Source of the DNA: Candidatus Sulfurimonas marisnigri | GTDB lineage: Bacteria; Campylobacterota; Campylobacteria; Campylobacterales; Sulfurimonadaceae | Direction of reading: 5' to 3' | DNA length: 64,000 nt | Assembly (NCBI RefSeq): GCF_015265475.1 | Contig: NZ_CP054493.1 | Span: forward strand, 1,116,001-1,180,000 | In this document: positions 45,278 through 55,449 of the stretch, piece after piece | Position numbering within the stretch: position 1 is the first letter of the stretch | Layout of the letters: each line of letters opens with the position of its first letter | Position numbers and translations under genes: made by a program | The notes under the pieces: model-generated | Told to the model about the DNA's origin: nothing | What the model saw: the letters and a program-made list of their open reading frames with translations, nothing else | Databases searched by the model: none

Positions 45278-46060
45278 ATGATATATATAGTATTTTCACT
45301 TTTTACGCTTGGTATTATAGCTTTCGCATTTTACCATTGGCAATATTTTATGGTGTTTTCACCAACTTATTATCGTGATGAAGAGTTAGACGATGAGTTT
45401 GAAATTCTTAGTATTACTACAGATGATGGCATTGAACTTGAAGGAGTTGTGTATGAGCCAAAGAGTCTATATAGAAAATTACCTACTATAAAGTCAACAC
45501 TTCTTTTTTTTGCAGGTCGCTCACATGACAGTGTAGGACTTATTAAAAGACTCTCATTGTTGTTTCCGCATGTTAGAATAATCACTTTCAACTATCGCTC
45601 ATACGGAAGAAGTGAAGGAGTTGTTAATGAAAAAAACATATTAGTAGACTCTCTAAAAGTAGCCCAGATAGTTAAAAAAAATTATGGTGATTTTTATGTT
45701 TTAGGCTTCTCAATAGGCTCATTGGTTGCTGCTTATGTGGCGAGTAAAATGAGCGTTTTGGGTGTGTTTTTGGTTGGACCATTTGATTCCATCACGCTAC
45801 TTGTTAAAGAGAAATATGGTCTTCACATACCTTGGCTCCTGAGATATAAATTTGATAAAACTAAACTTGTGTCGGAGATAGATGCCAAGACTTATATTTT
45901 TGCTAGTAAAGATGATGAGATAATATATATTAAAAATACAAGAAATTTAAAACAATATGTGAAAAACTTGGCACTATACAAAGAGTATGAAGGGTTGACG
46001 CATAAAGAGCTTCTTTGGCATGAGGAAGTCTCAAAACATATAAATGAGGTGTTAGAGTAA
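45278..46060 (+). CDS. Membrane-anchored alpha/beta hydrolase
   Basis: 260 residues. An N-terminal hydrophobic segment (about 1-20, VFSLFTLGIIAFAFYHW) anchors it in the inner membrane. The hydrolase core shows FFAGRSHDSVG (oxyanion side), NYRSYGRSEG, the nucleophile elbow GFSIGS and a C-terminal SKDDEI acid; the His may be in THKELLWH. It resembles the YfhR/bem46 group of unknown substrate. A -10 TATAAT (45252-45257) and AAGG site are visible. Coupled by TAATG to the YdcF-like gene. Confidence 0.83.
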   Translation: MIYIVFSLFTLGIIAFAFYHWQYFMVFSPTYYRDEELDDEFEILSITTDDGIELEGVVYEPKSLYRKLPTIKSTLLFFAGRSHDSVGLIKRLSLLFPHVRIITFNYRSYGRSEGVVNEKNILVDSLKVAQIVKKNYGDFYVLGFSIGSLVAAYVASKMSVLGVFLVGPFDSITLLVKEKYGLHIPWLLRYKFDKTKLVSEIDAKTYIFASKDDEIIYIKNTRNLKQYVKNLALYKEYEGLTHKELLWHEEVSKHINEVLE

Positions 46061-46797
46061 TGGAACTTGGATTTTTTTTAAAGAAGTTTATAACTTTTTT
46101 TGTTGAGCCTTTTGGTATGGTACTTATAGTTTTTGCTTTTGGCTTTTATTTTCTATTTAATGCAAAGTATAGAGTTGCAAAAGCTTTTCTTGGTTTTGCA
46201 CTTGGACTTTTACTCCTTTTTTCATACCACCCATTTTCAAACTTTTTAGTAAAAAACCTGGAAAACCAATATTCAAAATATGAGTATAAAGAAAATATAA
46301 AATATATACATGTATTAGGAAGCGGGCATAACACAGATGAATCTCAGCCGCTTTCATCACAAGTTGCAAGTAAAAGAGTGCTTGAGGGTGTTATAATCCA
46401 TTTGCAAACTCCAAATTCAAAACTTATATTTACAGGTTATGAGGGGAATACAAATATTTCAAATGCACAAATGAATGCCTCTTTAGCAATTGCACTCGGA
46501 GTTAAGGCTGAAAATATTATTATTAATGGGGAGCCAAAAGACACAAAAGAGGAAGCAATTTTCACACAAAGTTTAATTGGTGATGAAGCTTTTGTACTTG
46601 TAACGTCAGCAAGCCATATGCCAAGATCTATGAAGCTCTTTCAATCCCTTAGTTTAAACCCAATTCCTGCACCAACAGACTTTCATAAAAGTAAAGTTAA
46701 TGGTTATCTTACGGCACCTGGGATTGGGTATATGCGTAACTCAAATATTGCTATGCATGAGTATTTCGGAATCTTATGGAGTATGTTAAAAAAGTAA
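46060..46797 (+). CDS. YdcF/ElyC-like DUF218 membrane protein
   Basis: 245 residues with two N-terminal membrane helices (about 12-30 and 36-55) and a DUF218 domain: IHVLGSGHN, SQVASKRVLEGV, KLIFTGYEG, NIIINGEPKDTKEEA, FVLVTSASHMPRSMKLFQ and PTDFH. ElyC in E. coli affects peptidoglycan and enterobacterial common antigen lipid-carrier metabolism. Coupled to the hydrolase upstream. It ends 5 bases before the truA stop. Confidence 0.88.
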   Translation: MELGFFLKKFITFFVEPFGMVLIVFAFGFYFLFNAKYRVAKAFLGFALGLLLLFSYHPFSNFLVKNLENQYSKYEYKENIKYIHVLGSGHNTDESQPLSSQVASKRVLEGVIIHLQTPNSKLIFTGYEGNTNISNAQMNASLAIALGVKAENIIINGEPKDTKEEAIFTQSLIGDEAFVLVTSASHMPRSMKLFQSLSLNPIPAPTDFHKSKVNGYLTAPGIGYMRNSNIAMHEYFGILWSMLKK

Positions 46798-46802
46798 ATA
46801 TA

Positions 46803-47513
46803 TTAGTATTTAATTTTGGCTAAATAAAGACCATTACATTTAGCAGGTTTAAGCTTGTGGTTTTCTTTGCATTGCAGTTTTTCAATGATTTCACTTGTGT
46901 CTAGTGTAAGAAGTGCCCCAACAATAAGTCTTATCTGACTTCTTAAAAAGCCGTTTCCTTCGAAATTTAAGACTATATACCCTTTATGTTCATATGTAAA
47001 TGCTTTGTAGATGGTTCTACATGTAGAGTTTATATCACTTCCGGTTTTCATAAAATACTTAAAGTCAAACTCACCTCTAAAGAGCTTTATATTTTTCTCA
47101 ATTCTCTTGAAATCTACGGAGTCAATAAATGTAAAATAATTATCTTCAAAAGGATTACTCTCCCCCTGTTTTATAAGATATCTATAAACTCTTTTTTTAG
47201 CGCTGTATCTTGCATGAAACTCATCATCTACTTCTTTTATATGTTTGATAAGTATAGAATTTGGAAGCATCTCATTTAGAACTTTTTTAAGTTTAGTTAG
47301 ATCATTCCAAAACTCTGGTAAGTTAATATGGCAAACCTGACCTGTTGCGTGAACACCTCTGTCTGTTCTTCCGCTGGCGATAATCTTTGAATCTATATGT
47401 AGTTTGTGCAGCACATGCTCCAAGTTTCCAAGTATGGTATTTGAAGAACTTTTTTGCGTTTGTGAACCTAAGAAATGTGTGCCGTCATAGGCTATTGTTA
47501 AAGCACATCTCAT
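46803..47513 (-). CDS. truA: tRNA pseudouridine synthase A
   Basis: Makes pseudouridine at positions 38-40 of tRNA anticodon stems. It has YDGTHFLGSQTQ, the catalytic aspartate in ASGRTDRGVHATGQ, KKRVYRYLI, FLRSQIRLIVGALLTLD. 236 aa, standard length. Last gene of the minus-strand coaBC-uppS-pilD-lptF run, 6 bases after lptF. It converges on the YdcF gene. Confidence 0.95.
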   Translation of the reverse strand: MRCALTIAYDGTHFLGSQTQKSSSNTILGNLEHVLHKLHIDSKIIASGRTDRGVHATGQVCHINLPEFWNDLTKLKKVLNEMLPNSILIKHIKEVDDEFHARYSAKKRVYRYLIKQGESNPFEDNYFTFIDSVDFKRIEKNIKLFRGEFDFKYFMKTGSDINSTCRTIYKAFTYEHKGYIVLNFEGNGFLRSQIRLIVGALLTLDTSEIIEKLQCKENHKLKPAKCNGLYLAKIKY

Positions 47514-47519
47514 TAAGCA

Positions 47520-48533
47520 TTAAAACTTTGTAACAATTGTTTTTCTATATAAGAAATATGTTGTGATTAGCCAAGCTGTAATGAACAATGGAATTGTATA
47601 GTATGAAAACTTACTCTGCAACCCAAAAGCAAGAGCATAATAAACTAAAATTCCTAAAAATAAGTATAAATATACTTTCCCTTTTTGATGCCTAACATGT
47701 ACTATCCCAATACTTGCAACTAAAAATAGACTTATCAAAGGAAAGATACTAAGTAAAATGTTTATTATAAACAATTTTTTATAGTTTTTTCCACTCTTAA
47801 GCCAGTACTCAACTGGTGTTTTATACGTGCGAAAATCAGTTTTCATAGTATCGTTAATAAACATTGTTTTAAAGTCTATTTGTGTGAACTTCTCTTTTGA
47901 GTAGCTATAACCCTCTCCATCACTTAGTTTTAGTCGCAAAATACCAGAGTCATTAATAATCTGTGCTTTTTTAGCCCCTATCAAAACCTCTTCATTTTGT
48001 TTTTTATTAAATAAAATAACATCAGAGTAGCTTTCATTCTCATTTTCTTTTCCAATATAGAGTAGCCATTCACCAAATTTATGACCAAATTCAGAAGCAG
48101 AGAGATTGAATTTTGCCTCGCTGGTCTTATATGATATAAAGTTTTTTGATAGAATTTTAGCGTGTGGAAATAGTATGAAAAAATTAAACATTAGTATAAC
48201 AGAGAGAATGGCTGCTGGTTTTAGTAATGTTTTTAGTATAAATCTAGGCTCTATACCAAGTGCAAACAGCACAACTATCTCATTGTCATTTGATAGTTTG
48301 AAAAGAGTTAAGGTGGTGGCAATAAAAAAAGAGATTGGAAGTGAATAAAATAGTAGCTCAGGGACTATGAAGAAAAATAGTTTAGCCATCTCCCATATAG
48401 ACAGTTGTATAACAGCTGTATAAGTAGCAAGTTTTATAAGAAAAACTACAGAAGCTATGGCAAAAAGAGGGATAAATATAGATAAAAATATAACAGATAA
48501 AGAGTCTCTTATATATTTTTTTAGTTCATACAT
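47520..48533 (-). CDS. LptF/LptG-family lipopolysaccharide export permease
   Basis: Inner-membrane subunit of the LptBFG transporter that pulls lipopolysaccharide toward the outer membrane. Six helices are visible in two sets (about 10-115 and 255-330) with a beta-jellyroll periplasmic domain between (about 130-245). The YELKKYIRD start and PLISLFLVASIGIVHVRHQKGK are typical. I favour LptF over LptG but cannot settle it. It overlaps pilD by one base. Confidence 0.88.
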   Translation of the reverse strand: MYELKKYIRDSLSVIFLSIFIPLFAIASVVFLIKLATYTAVIQLSIWEMAKLFFFIVPELLFYSLPISFFIATTLTLFKLSNDNEIVVLFALGIEPRFILKTLLKPAAILSVILMFNFFILFPHAKILSKNFISYKTSEAKFNLSASEFGHKFGEWLLYIGKENENESYSDVILFNKKQNEEVLIGAKKAQIINDSGILRLKLSDGEGYSYSKEKFTQIDFKTMFINDTMKTDFRTYKTPVEYWLKSGKNYKKLFIINILLSIFPLISLFLVASIGIVHVRHQKGKVYLYLFLGILVYYALAFGLQSKFSYYTIPLFITAWLITTYFLYRKTIVTKF

Positions 48534-49351
48534 TAGTATAGGGCCTCAACTAGTGTTAAAACATAGCTATCAAATATATAAACTATAAATGTTGCCAGAA
48601 CTAAAAATGGAACAAAAGGAACAGTTTGCCCTTGCCCATATCTATTTATAAGAAATATCATAACAGGTAGTGCCAAAATTGCTGAAAGAAATACAGCGAC
48701 AAGAGTTAGTTTTACACCAAGAAGTGCTCCCATTGTTGCCCCAACCATTATGTCGCCTTCGCCCATAGCTTCTATAAATGGATATGTATGATAGTTTTTT
48801 GTCCAAGGTGTTATAGTTTTTTTAGCATCCCTGTGAGCAGATGATGTTAGGTAATATGATAGGGCAAATCTCAATAGAGTAAATCCACCTGCGAAGAGAA
48901 GAGCATTTTGAAAGTTTGTTAAAACTCCGTGTAAACTCCAAGCACCAACTATTGCAAATAACAAAGCCAAAAGATTAAGCGAGTCCGGAACCATTTTATA
49001 TTTTAAATCAATCATTGAAAGAGATAAAAGCATAAAGAAGCTAAGTGCTATAAAAAGAACAGGAACACTAAAACCAAACTTGTTGACCAACATTAAAAAT
49101 ATCAATCCAGACGTCAGTTCAATAAGTGGATATTGTATGGATATCTTCGCACCACAAAAAGAGCATTTTCCTCTTAAAAATAACCAAGAAAATAGAGGTA
49201 CGTTATGCCAGGGCTTCAAGTTATGTCCGCATGTTGTGCAGTGTGAGCCTCCAAATACTATACTTTCATCATTAGGTATTCGTAATATAATTACATTTAA
49301 AAACGAACCAATAAGCATACCGAATATAAAAGCAATAGTAAGTAGTTCCAT
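48533..49351 (-). CDS. pilD: Prepilin peptidase (type IV leader peptidase)
   Basis: A24-family aspartic peptidase that trims and methylates type IV pilin-like preproteins. The cytoplasmic cysteine pairs (CTTCG and CSFCG) flank NVPLFSWLFLRGK. The catalytic aspartates are in MIDLKYKMVPD and the GEGDIMVGA motif. Eight hydrophobic helices fit the family. 272 aa. It overlaps uppS and lptF-like by one base each. Confidence 0.93.
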   Translation of the reverse strand: MELLTIAFIFGMLIGSFLNVIILRIPNDESIVFGGSHCTTCGHNLKPWHNVPLFSWLFLRGKCSFCGAKISIQYPLIELTSGLIFLMLVNKFGFSVPVLFIALSFFMLLSLSMIDLKYKMVPDSLNLLALLFAIVGAWSLHGVLTNFQNALLFAGGFTLLRFALSYYLTSSAHRDAKKTITPWTKNYHTYPFIEAMGEGDIMVGATMGALLGVKLTLVAVFLSAILALPVMIFLINRYGQGQTVPFVPFLVLATFIVYIFDSYVLTLVEALY

Positions 49352-50028
49352 TATTTTAAGCCTCCAAAGCGTCTCTCAATTTTTGTGAAATCCTTGATGA
49401 TTTTTTGTAAATCATCGGTTGTAAAATCTGGCCATAATGTATCTGTAAAAAATAGCTCAGCATATGCAGCCTGCCAAAGTAAAAAGTTAGATAGTCTGTG
49501 GTCTCCACCTGTGCGAATAAGTAAATCTACATTATGTTTGCAGTCAAGTGCGTTTGAGAGCATTGCTTCTGTTATGAAGTCTTCACAGTCTTTAATTTTA
49601 TTAACAGCTCTTAGTATCTCATCTTGAGCACCATAGTTAAGTGCAAGCGACTGAACCAAGCCATCACAGTGAGATGTTTTTTCTTGAACATCTTTTATAG
49701 TTTTTTGTAGAGACTTGGAAAAAGCCCTAGTGTCACCAATAGGCTCAAACCGTACATTGTTTTTCAGATAGACAGGAAGCTCATTTCTTAGATACGATTC
49801 TAACAGCTTCATTAAAAACTCAACTTCTAGTCTTGGTCTTTTCCAGTTTTCTGTTGAAAATGCATAAAGCGTTAACCTCTCTATATCTTTGCTCTGTGAA
49901 CAAAATGTTGTAATCTCTTTAACAACCTTTGCTCCTGCTTCATGACCTTTAACTCTTTTTTTATCTTTGAGCTCTGCCCATCGACCGTTGCCATCCATAA
50001 TAATTGCTATGTGTTTTGCTTTGTTCAT
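49351..50028 (-). CDS. uppS: Undecaprenyl diphosphate synthase
   Basis: Cis-prenyltransferase making the C55 lipid carrier for peptidoglycan. HIAIIMDGNGRWA holds the catalytic Asp; also GHEAGAKVVKEI, TLYAFSTENWKRP, LIRTGGDHRLSNFLLWQAAYAELFF and ERRFGG at the end. I use ATG 50028 (225 aa), which overlaps the upstream stop as ATGA, rather than TTG 50034. A 1-base overlap couples it to pilD. Confidence 0.95.
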   Translation of the reverse strand: MNKAKHIAIIMDGNGRWAELKDKKRVKGHEAGAKVVKEITTFCSQSKDIERLTLYAFSTENWKRPRLEVEFLMKLLESYLRNELPVYLKNNVRFEPIGDTRAFSKSLQKTIKDVQEKTSHCDGLVQSLALNYGAQDEILRAVNKIKDCEDFITEAMLSNALDCKHNVDLLIRTGGDHRLSNFLLWQAAYAELFFTDTLWPDFTTDDLQKIIKDFTKIERRFGGLK

Positions 50029-50801
50029 ATACAAAGGTCCAAAAGAGAGTTGATATTAGCGTTGTAAAGTGGTTCTATTAAATTTATAACAGAGATGTCT
50101 ACTTCATAAGAGAGGTTTTTCATATCATTTTCCAAAAATTGTTTAGTTTTATCAAAAGCAACATTTAGCTCAATGCTTACTCTGCCATTTTCAAGTGAAA
50201 TAATACCTGAAATGGGTCCTAAAAGCTCAAGTGCCGCATAAAAGTCTATTTGACTCTTCTTAGTTTTCTTATTGTACCTTTTTTTAAATTGTAAAACAGA
50301 AAAATAGCCATGATAATTTAGCGGAATTGTCATAGTCTGGTTTTGCAAAGAAAGTAATAGAGTCGATGCATTTGAAAATTCTTCTTTTGTAGTTGCAGTG
50401 CTTAAATGCTCTAGTATGTTTTGTTTTAGTATATTTTCTGGTTTTACAGATGATAGAATCGTTTTTAAATCTTTTAATGAATATTCCAGGTTTGTATGCT
50501 GTAAATTTTTAAGTAATGATGGCTGTTTTAAGAGTTGGGAGAGCTGTGGTACTGAGTCTTTGGTTTGTGTGAGTTGTGACCAGTATTTAGCCCCTTCGCT
50601 CAGTGGTTTGTCACTCTGTGCGGTAAGTCTCTTGTTATCAAGTAAAACACTATATTTACCATCTCCTAAAGATTTTAAGATATCAACAGAGACTAGTTTT
50701 ATAAGAGCTTTGGCCTCATTTGGATTTGTATTGATTAGATTTACCAAAGAGCCTAGTTGTGATATATTCATTGAGTAGCTATTTTTGCATACTTTTTGCA
50801 T
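50025..50801 (-). CDS. Probable FliK-like C-terminal-domain protein
   Basis: 258 residues (248 if the in-frame ATG at 50771 is used). The N-terminal half is variable and Leu/Ser-rich. The C-terminal half (about 160-258) has strands such as IPLNYHGYFSVLQFKKR, IDFYAALELLGPISGIISL and VSIELNVAFDKTKQFLENDM, like the FliK C-terminal domain of hook-length control proteins. No other flagellar gene is nearby. It starts inside the 3' end of coaBC and overlaps uppS by 4 bases. Family call tentative. Confidence 0.55.
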   Translation of the reverse strand: MQKVCKNSYSMNISQLGSLVNLINTNPNEAKALIKLVSVDILKSLGDGKYSVLLDNKRLTAQSDKPLSEGAKYWSQLTQTKDSVPQLSQLLKQPSLLKNLQHTNLEYSLKDLKTILSSVKPENILKQNILEHLSTATTKEEFSNASTLLLSLQNQTMTIPLNYHGYFSVLQFKKRYNKKTKKSQIDFYAALELLGPISGIISLENGRVSIELNVAFDKTKQFLENDMKNLSYEVDISVINLIEPLYNANINSLLDLCI

Positions 50802-52053
50802 GCTCTAAAATATCAAATGCGACACTAAGTTTGTCAGATAAAGGGATAGACTCTATTTTGTCTGGAAGAATAAAATCAACCTTATTTGTGTCAGTCCCAA
50901 AACTAGAAGAATCTTTCAAGACATTGAGACAAACAGCATCAATACTTTTATTGTCAATCATCTTAGAGGCGTTTTTGATAGCGTTATCTGTGTCCATTTC
51001 AGCCTTAAAAGCAATAGTTGTTATATCTGTTTTATCAATAGAGTTTAAAATATCAATATTTTGCGTTAGTTTGAGATCCCACTCTTCTCCTAAAGTCTCT
51101 TTTTTTAGTTTTCCATCTTGTGCGTATGCAGGCACATAGTCACTAACGGCCGCCGCCATAAATAGATATGGTTTTTTTTGTATAAGACGAATCTGGTCAT
51201 CACTCATAAGTGATGCCTTTGATAGTTTGCCTTTTTTGGCAATTCGGATAGAGTCACTTAGATACTCAAGCATCTCCTGCGAACTTTCAACATCAATAGT
51301 ATGTAAATCTTTTGGTAAATTATCTTCAAATTTAGTAGAGATTAAATTAACATCAGCTCCCTTGCAATAGAGTGCTGTAGCAAGTGATGAAGCCATTTTA
51401 CCACTTGAGTAATTTGAAATATATCGAACATCATCAATCTTCTCTACAGTTCCACCACCAGTAACTATAACTCTTCTATCAGTCCAAAAATCATCTTTAA
51501 GTATAGCTCTAGCAGATTGCCAAAAAACATCTATGGGCTCTGCCATAGCACCATTTCCAACTGTTTTACATGCAAGTTCTTTGGTCTGAGTATCTACAAG
51601 CTCATAAGATGCAATCGACAACATTTTTAGGTTAGCTTTTGTAATAGGGTTTTCTAACATATTAGTGTTCGCGGATGGCGCTATTATCTTTACATGTGGA
51701 TATGCTAAAGCAGTTTGTAAAAGCATATTATCAGCTATACCATTAGCTAGTTTTGCAATTGTATTCGCAGAGCAGGGCGCTATAACAAATAGGTCAGCCC
51801 ACTCACCAGCCTTGATGTGGTTATGGTCATTTACCCATGACTCATTAGTATCATCAAGTACTTGATTTGAGGTGAGGGTCTCAAAAGTAAGAGGAGTTAT
51901 AAACTTTTTAGCAGCTTCACTCATAACAACTTTTACATCTGCACCAGCCTTAACAAATAGTCGAACAATATCAGGTGATTTATAGACAGCTATTGAGCCG
52001 GCAACTCCTAAAAGTATCTTTTTGCCTTTTAATAAATCTGTTGGAATAAGCAT
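50779..52053 (-). CDS. coaBC: Bifunctional CoaBC (phosphopantothenoylcysteine synthetase/decarboxylase)
   Basis: Two steps of coenzyme A synthesis. The N-terminal decarboxylase (about 1-180) has GVAGSIAVYK, the active-site HNHIKAGEWAD region, SANTNMLENPITKANL and a GNGAMAEP stretch. The synthetase half has VTGGGTVEKIDDVRYISNYSSGKMA and a C-terminal TIAFKAE-type segment with a Lys-rich loop. 424 aa. First gene of the minus-strand operon running to truA. Confidence 0.96.
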   Translation of the reverse strand: MLIPTDLLKGKKILLGVAGSIAVYKSPDIVRLFVKAGADVKVVMSEAAKKFITPLTFETLTSNQVLDDTNESWVNDHNHIKAGEWADLFVIAPCSANTIAKLANGIADNMLLQTALAYPHVKIIAPSANTNMLENPITKANLKMLSIASYELVDTQTKELACKTVGNGAMAEPIDVFWQSARAILKDDFWTDRRVIVTGGGTVEKIDDVRYISNYSSGKMASSLATALYCKGADVNLISTKFEDNLPKDLHTIDVESSQEMLEYLSDSIRIAKKGKLSKASLMSDDQIRLIQKKPYLFMAAAVSDYVPAYAQDGKLKKETLGEEWDLKLTQNIDILNSIDKTDITTIAFKAEMDTDNAIKNASKMIDNKSIDAVCLNVLKDSSSFGTDTNKVDFILPDKIESIPLSDKLSVAFDILEHAKSMQK

Positions 52054-52216
52054 GGTTTACCTCGATTTTTCTATATGTTTATTTGAGTTGTATTTTAGCA
52101 GGAAAACCTTTAAGATATTTAACTTAATGCTTGTAGAGTTTCTATAGTTAAAACTACACAATAACCTATCTTTGTAATTTTTTTTAAGTTAATTTAGTTA
52201 AATATTAAAAAAGTAG

Positions 52217-52222
52217 TATAAT
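52217..52222 (+). promoter_or_regulatory. -10 box TATAAT, leaderless-type promoter for the antiporter
   Basis: Perfect TATAAT ending 7 bases before the ATG; the run of T before the ATG has no ribosome site, so the transcript is probably leaderless or nearly so. Confidence 0.5.
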
Positions 52223-52229
52223 AATTTTT

Positions 52230-53429
52230 ATGGAAGCACATGACTTTTTTTTAACACTTTTTTTAATATTGATAGTTGCAAGGATACTAGGTGAGGCTTT
52301 CGCTAGATTTGGAATCCCATCAGTTTTAGGTGAACTATTTGCGGGAGTACTTTTAGGCTCTTCCATCCTAGGCATTGTTGAGCCAAATGAAATATTGAAA
52401 ATATTAGCAGAGATTGGAATTATTTTACTTCTTTTTGAAGTAGGACTGGAGACCGATTTTACAAGATTGAAAAATGCAGGAACAAAATCTCTTATAGTTG
52501 CTTTATTGGGAGTTATACTACCCTTTAGTTTTGGGCTGTTAATAGCTTATTATATCTTTGAATTTTCATTTGATATATCTCTTTTTGTAGGTGGAACACT
52601 TACAGCAACAAGTATAGGTATTACTCTTAGAGTTTTAAAAGATATCCATATGGAAAACACTAATATAGCCCAAATTGTTATTGGTGCGGCTGTTATTGAT
52701 GATATCATCGGAATAATACTTTTAGTCTTTATATATGACTTCTCAATCTCACACGAGACAAATTTTAAGCATACACTCTCAGTAGCAGGAATGGTTATGA
52801 TGTTTTTAGTATTGGCCCCGATTTTGGCTAAATCACTTTCGTACATGATACATAAGTTTAATGGAAAAGATTTAGTTCCAGGGTATATTCCAACGATTAT
52901 TATTTCACTTATTTTACTTTTTGCATACCTTTCACATTTGGTTGGTGCCCCTGCTATTTTAGGCTCTTTTGCAGCAGGTATTGCACTCTCAAGAAGATTC
53001 TTTCTCCCCTTTGGTACATTTTTGAGCACAAATGAAATACTCCTTGGTGAAGTACAAAAAAGTATGACACCAATTATTCAGATATTTACACCTATATTTT
53101 TTGTTATGGTTGGCCTTTCTATGGATTTGAGAGTTATAGACTTTTCATCCTCTTCTTTTTGGATTATGGGGTTATCATTTATTACAATAGCGTTTTTAAC
53201 TAAATTTATTGGAGCATTTTTTATTATTCAAAGTTGTATTAGAAACAATGTAATAATCGGAATATCTATGATACCAAGAGGAGAGGTTGGTCTTATCTTC
53301 GCTGAGATGGGCAGGGTAAACGGAATATTGCCAAATGATATTTATGCAATGCTTATTTTTGTAATAATAATTACAACTGTTGTCCCTCCTTTTTTACTAA
53401 AGAAATATTTTAGAGGTGAATGCGTTTAA
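52230..53429 (+). CDS. CPA2-family cation:proton antiporter
   Basis: 399 residues, about 12 hydrophobic helices. Family markers: LGELFAGVLLGSSILG, EIGIILLLFEVGLETD, GGTLTATSIGITLRVLKD, IGAAVIDDIIGIILLV (the paired aspartates), GAPAILGSFAAGIALSR and SMIPRGEVGLIFAE. There is no C-terminal TrkA/KTN domain, so it is an antiporter without the KefB/KefC regulatory part. It probably exchanges Na+ or K+ for H+. Divergent from coaBC. Confidence 0.92.
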   Translation: MEAHDFFLTLFLILIVARILGEAFARFGIPSVLGELFAGVLLGSSILGIVEPNEILKILAEIGIILLLFEVGLETDFTRLKNAGTKSLIVALLGVILPFSFGLLIAYYIFEFSFDISLFVGGTLTATSIGITLRVLKDIHMENTNIAQIVIGAAVIDDIIGIILLVFIYDFSISHETNFKHTLSVAGMVMMFLVLAPILAKSLSYMIHKFNGKDLVPGYIPTIIISLILLFAYLSHLVGAPAILGSFAAGIALSRRFFLPFGTFLSTNEILLGEVQKSMTPIIQIFTPIFFVMVGLSMDLRVIDFSSSSFWIMGLSFITIAFLTKFIGAFFIIQSCIRNNVIIGISMIPRGEVGLIFAEMGRVNGILPNDIYAMLIFVIIITTVVPPFLLKKYFRGECV

Positions 53430-53494
53430 ATATAATTTTTTATTAAGTTTTTTTGTTATAGACTGTTTAAAATATAATATGTAAAGGAATGAAA

Positions 53495-54928
53495 ATGAAA
53501 AAGAGAATGACTACAACAGGCGGAAATCCTATTGGTGATAATCAAAACTCATTAAGTGCTGGTGCTCGTGGTCCGTTATTGATGCAAGATTATCAATTAA
53601 TTGAAAAACTTGCTCATCAAAATAGAGAGAGAATCCCTGAGCGTGTTGTTCATGCGAAAGGTTCTGGTGCTTTTGGAACACTAAAAATTACCCATGACAT
53701 AAGCAAGTATACTAAAGCAAATGTTTTACAACTAGGGGTGGAGACACCTATGTTGATTCGTTTTTCTACAGTTGCAGGTGAGAGAGGTGCCGCAGACGCA
53801 GAGAGGGATGTTAGAGGTTTTGCAATGAAGTTTTACACAAAAGAGGGGAATTGGGACTTAGTTGGAAACAATACTCCGGTTTTTTTCGTAAAAGATCCTA
53901 TGAAGTTCCCTGATTTTATTCATACACAAAAAAGACACCCAAGAACAAATATGAGAAGTACAACAGCTATGTGGGATTTTTGGTCATTAAGCCCTGAATC
54001 ACTTCACCAAGTAACAATCTTGATGTCAGATAGAGGAATCCCCAAAACATTAAGAAATATGAATGGATACGGCTCTCACACATACAGCCTTATTGATGAT
54101 AAAAATGAAAGAGTATATGTAAAGTTTCATTTTAAAACGGCTCAAGGAATTGAGACTATGTCAAATGCCGATGCTGAAGCAGTTGTAGCAAAAGACAGAG
54201 AAAGCTCTCAGAGAGATCTTTATGAGTCTATAGAAAGTGGTAACTTTCCAAAGTGGAATTTCCAAATACAAATTATGACAGAAGAACAAACCAAAGAAGC
54301 GCCATTTAATCCATTTGATTTAACTAAGATTTGGCCACATGCAGATTATCCCATGATTGAAGTTGGTGAGTTTGAGCTAAATAGAAATCCGCAAAACTAT
54401 TTTGCCGAGATAGAGCAATCTGCGTTTAGTCCATCAAATGTAGTCCCTGGAATTAGTTGGTCGCCTGATAAAATGCTTCAAGCAAGAGTCCTCTCTTATG
54501 CTGATGCACATAGATACAGAATTGGTACGCACTATGAGATGCTTCCGGTAAACAGACCGCTAAGCGAAGTAAATACATATCATGCTGATGGCCCTATGAG
54601 ACTTGATGAGCCAAAAGGGAGTGATGCTTATTATGAACCAAATAGTTTTGATGGCCCTGAAGAAGACAAGCAATATGTTGAGCCGCCATTTGCTATAGAT
54701 GGTGATGGATACAGATATGACCATCGTGAAGATAGTGACGATTACTACTCTCAGCCAAGGGCACTTTTTAATCTAATGAATGGTTATCAAAAACAACAAT
54801 TATTTAGTAATATTGCTGAAGCCATGGGTGGAGTGCCAAAAAATATTGTAGATAGACAGTTAGCACTTTTTAAAAAAATTGACCCAGGGTATGCGACTGG
54901 TGTGTCAAAAGCATTGAGTATGCAATGA
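53495..54928 (+). CDS. katA: Heme catalase (small-subunit type)
   Basis: Breaks hydrogen peroxide into water and oxygen. The distal His lies in [12 protein letters not shown], Asn in [14 protein letters not shown], and the proximal heme Tyr in [14 protein letters not shown]. The DRGIP and QAR..YADAH regions are also typical. I use ATG 53495 (477 aa): AAAGGA sits 6 bases before it, while the upstream ATG at 53489 touches that site. Small-subunit clade without the C-terminal flavodoxin-like domain. Coupled by ATGA to the ankyrin gene. Confidence 0.95.
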   Translation: MKKRMTTTGGNPIGDNQNSLSAGARGPLLMQDYQLIEKLAHQNRERIPERVVHAKGSGAFGTLKITHDISKYTKANVLQLGVETPMLIRFSTVAGERGAADAERDVRGFAMKFYTKEGNWDLVGNNTPVFFVKDPMKFPDFIHTQKRHPRTNMRSTTAMWDFWSLSPESLHQVTILMSDRGIPKTLRNMNGYGSHTYSLIDDKNERVYVKFHFKTAQGIETMSNADAEAVVAKDRESSQRDLYESIESGNFPKWNFQIQIMTEEQTKEAPFNPFDLTKIWPHADYPMIEVGEFELNRNPQNYFAEIEQSAFSPSNVVPGISWSPDKMLQARVLSYADAHRYRIGTHYEMLPVNRPLSEVNTYHADGPMRLDEPKGSDAYYEPNSFDGPEEDKQYVEPPFAIDGDGYRYDHREDSDDYYSQPRALFNLMNGYQKQQLFSNIAEAMGGVPKNIVDRQLALFKKIDPGYATGVSKALSMQ

Positions 54929-55449
54929 TGAATACAACAACTGAAGAAGATGATAATAATAGGTATATTGAACTTCAGCTTATGTCACTTGACTTTGCAC
55001 GAGATGGTGAAACATATACATTAAAAAATATGATAGAAGCTGGTATAAGTGTTGATTTAGCAGATGAAAAAGGAAATACTCTGCTTATGCTTGCTTCATA
55101 TAATGGCAATATAGAATGTACAAAAATGCTACTAAGTCATGATGCACAAGTAAATAAAAGGAACGATAGAGGACAAACACCACTGGGTGGAGTAGCTTTT
55201 AAAGGCTATCTTGAGCTTGTTATATTGCTTATAGAACATGGTGCTGAAGTTAATGCAGACAATGGTGGAGGAAGAACTCCACTAATGTTCTCCGCGATGT
55301 TTGGGCACAAAAATATTGTCGAATATTTAGTATATAAGGGTGCAGACATACAATCGCAAACCTTCTTTGGTATGTCAGCTTTGCAAATGGCAAAGATTAC
55401 CGGTGGAATTAGAGTTTTATTTGGGAAATCAAACAATAAAGTGCAATGA
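54925..55449 (+). CDS. Ankyrin-repeat protein coupled to catalase
   Basis: 174 residues with about four ankyrin repeats: [60 protein letters not shown] and a final [12 protein letters not shown]. An AnkB-type ankyrin protein helps catalase in Pseudomonas, where it supports peroxide resistance in the periplasm; this one has no signal peptide, so the setting is cytoplasmic. It overlaps katA by 4 bases and cls by 4 bases. Confidence 0.88.
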   Translation: MMNTTTEEDDNNRYIELQLMSLDFARDGETYTLKNMIEAGISVDLADEKGNTLLMLASYNGNIECTKMLLSHDAQVNKRNDRGQTPLGGVAFKGYLELVILLIEHGAEVNADNGGGRTPLMFSAMFGHKNIVEYLVYKGADIQSQTFFGMSALQMAKITGGIRVLFGKSNNKVQ

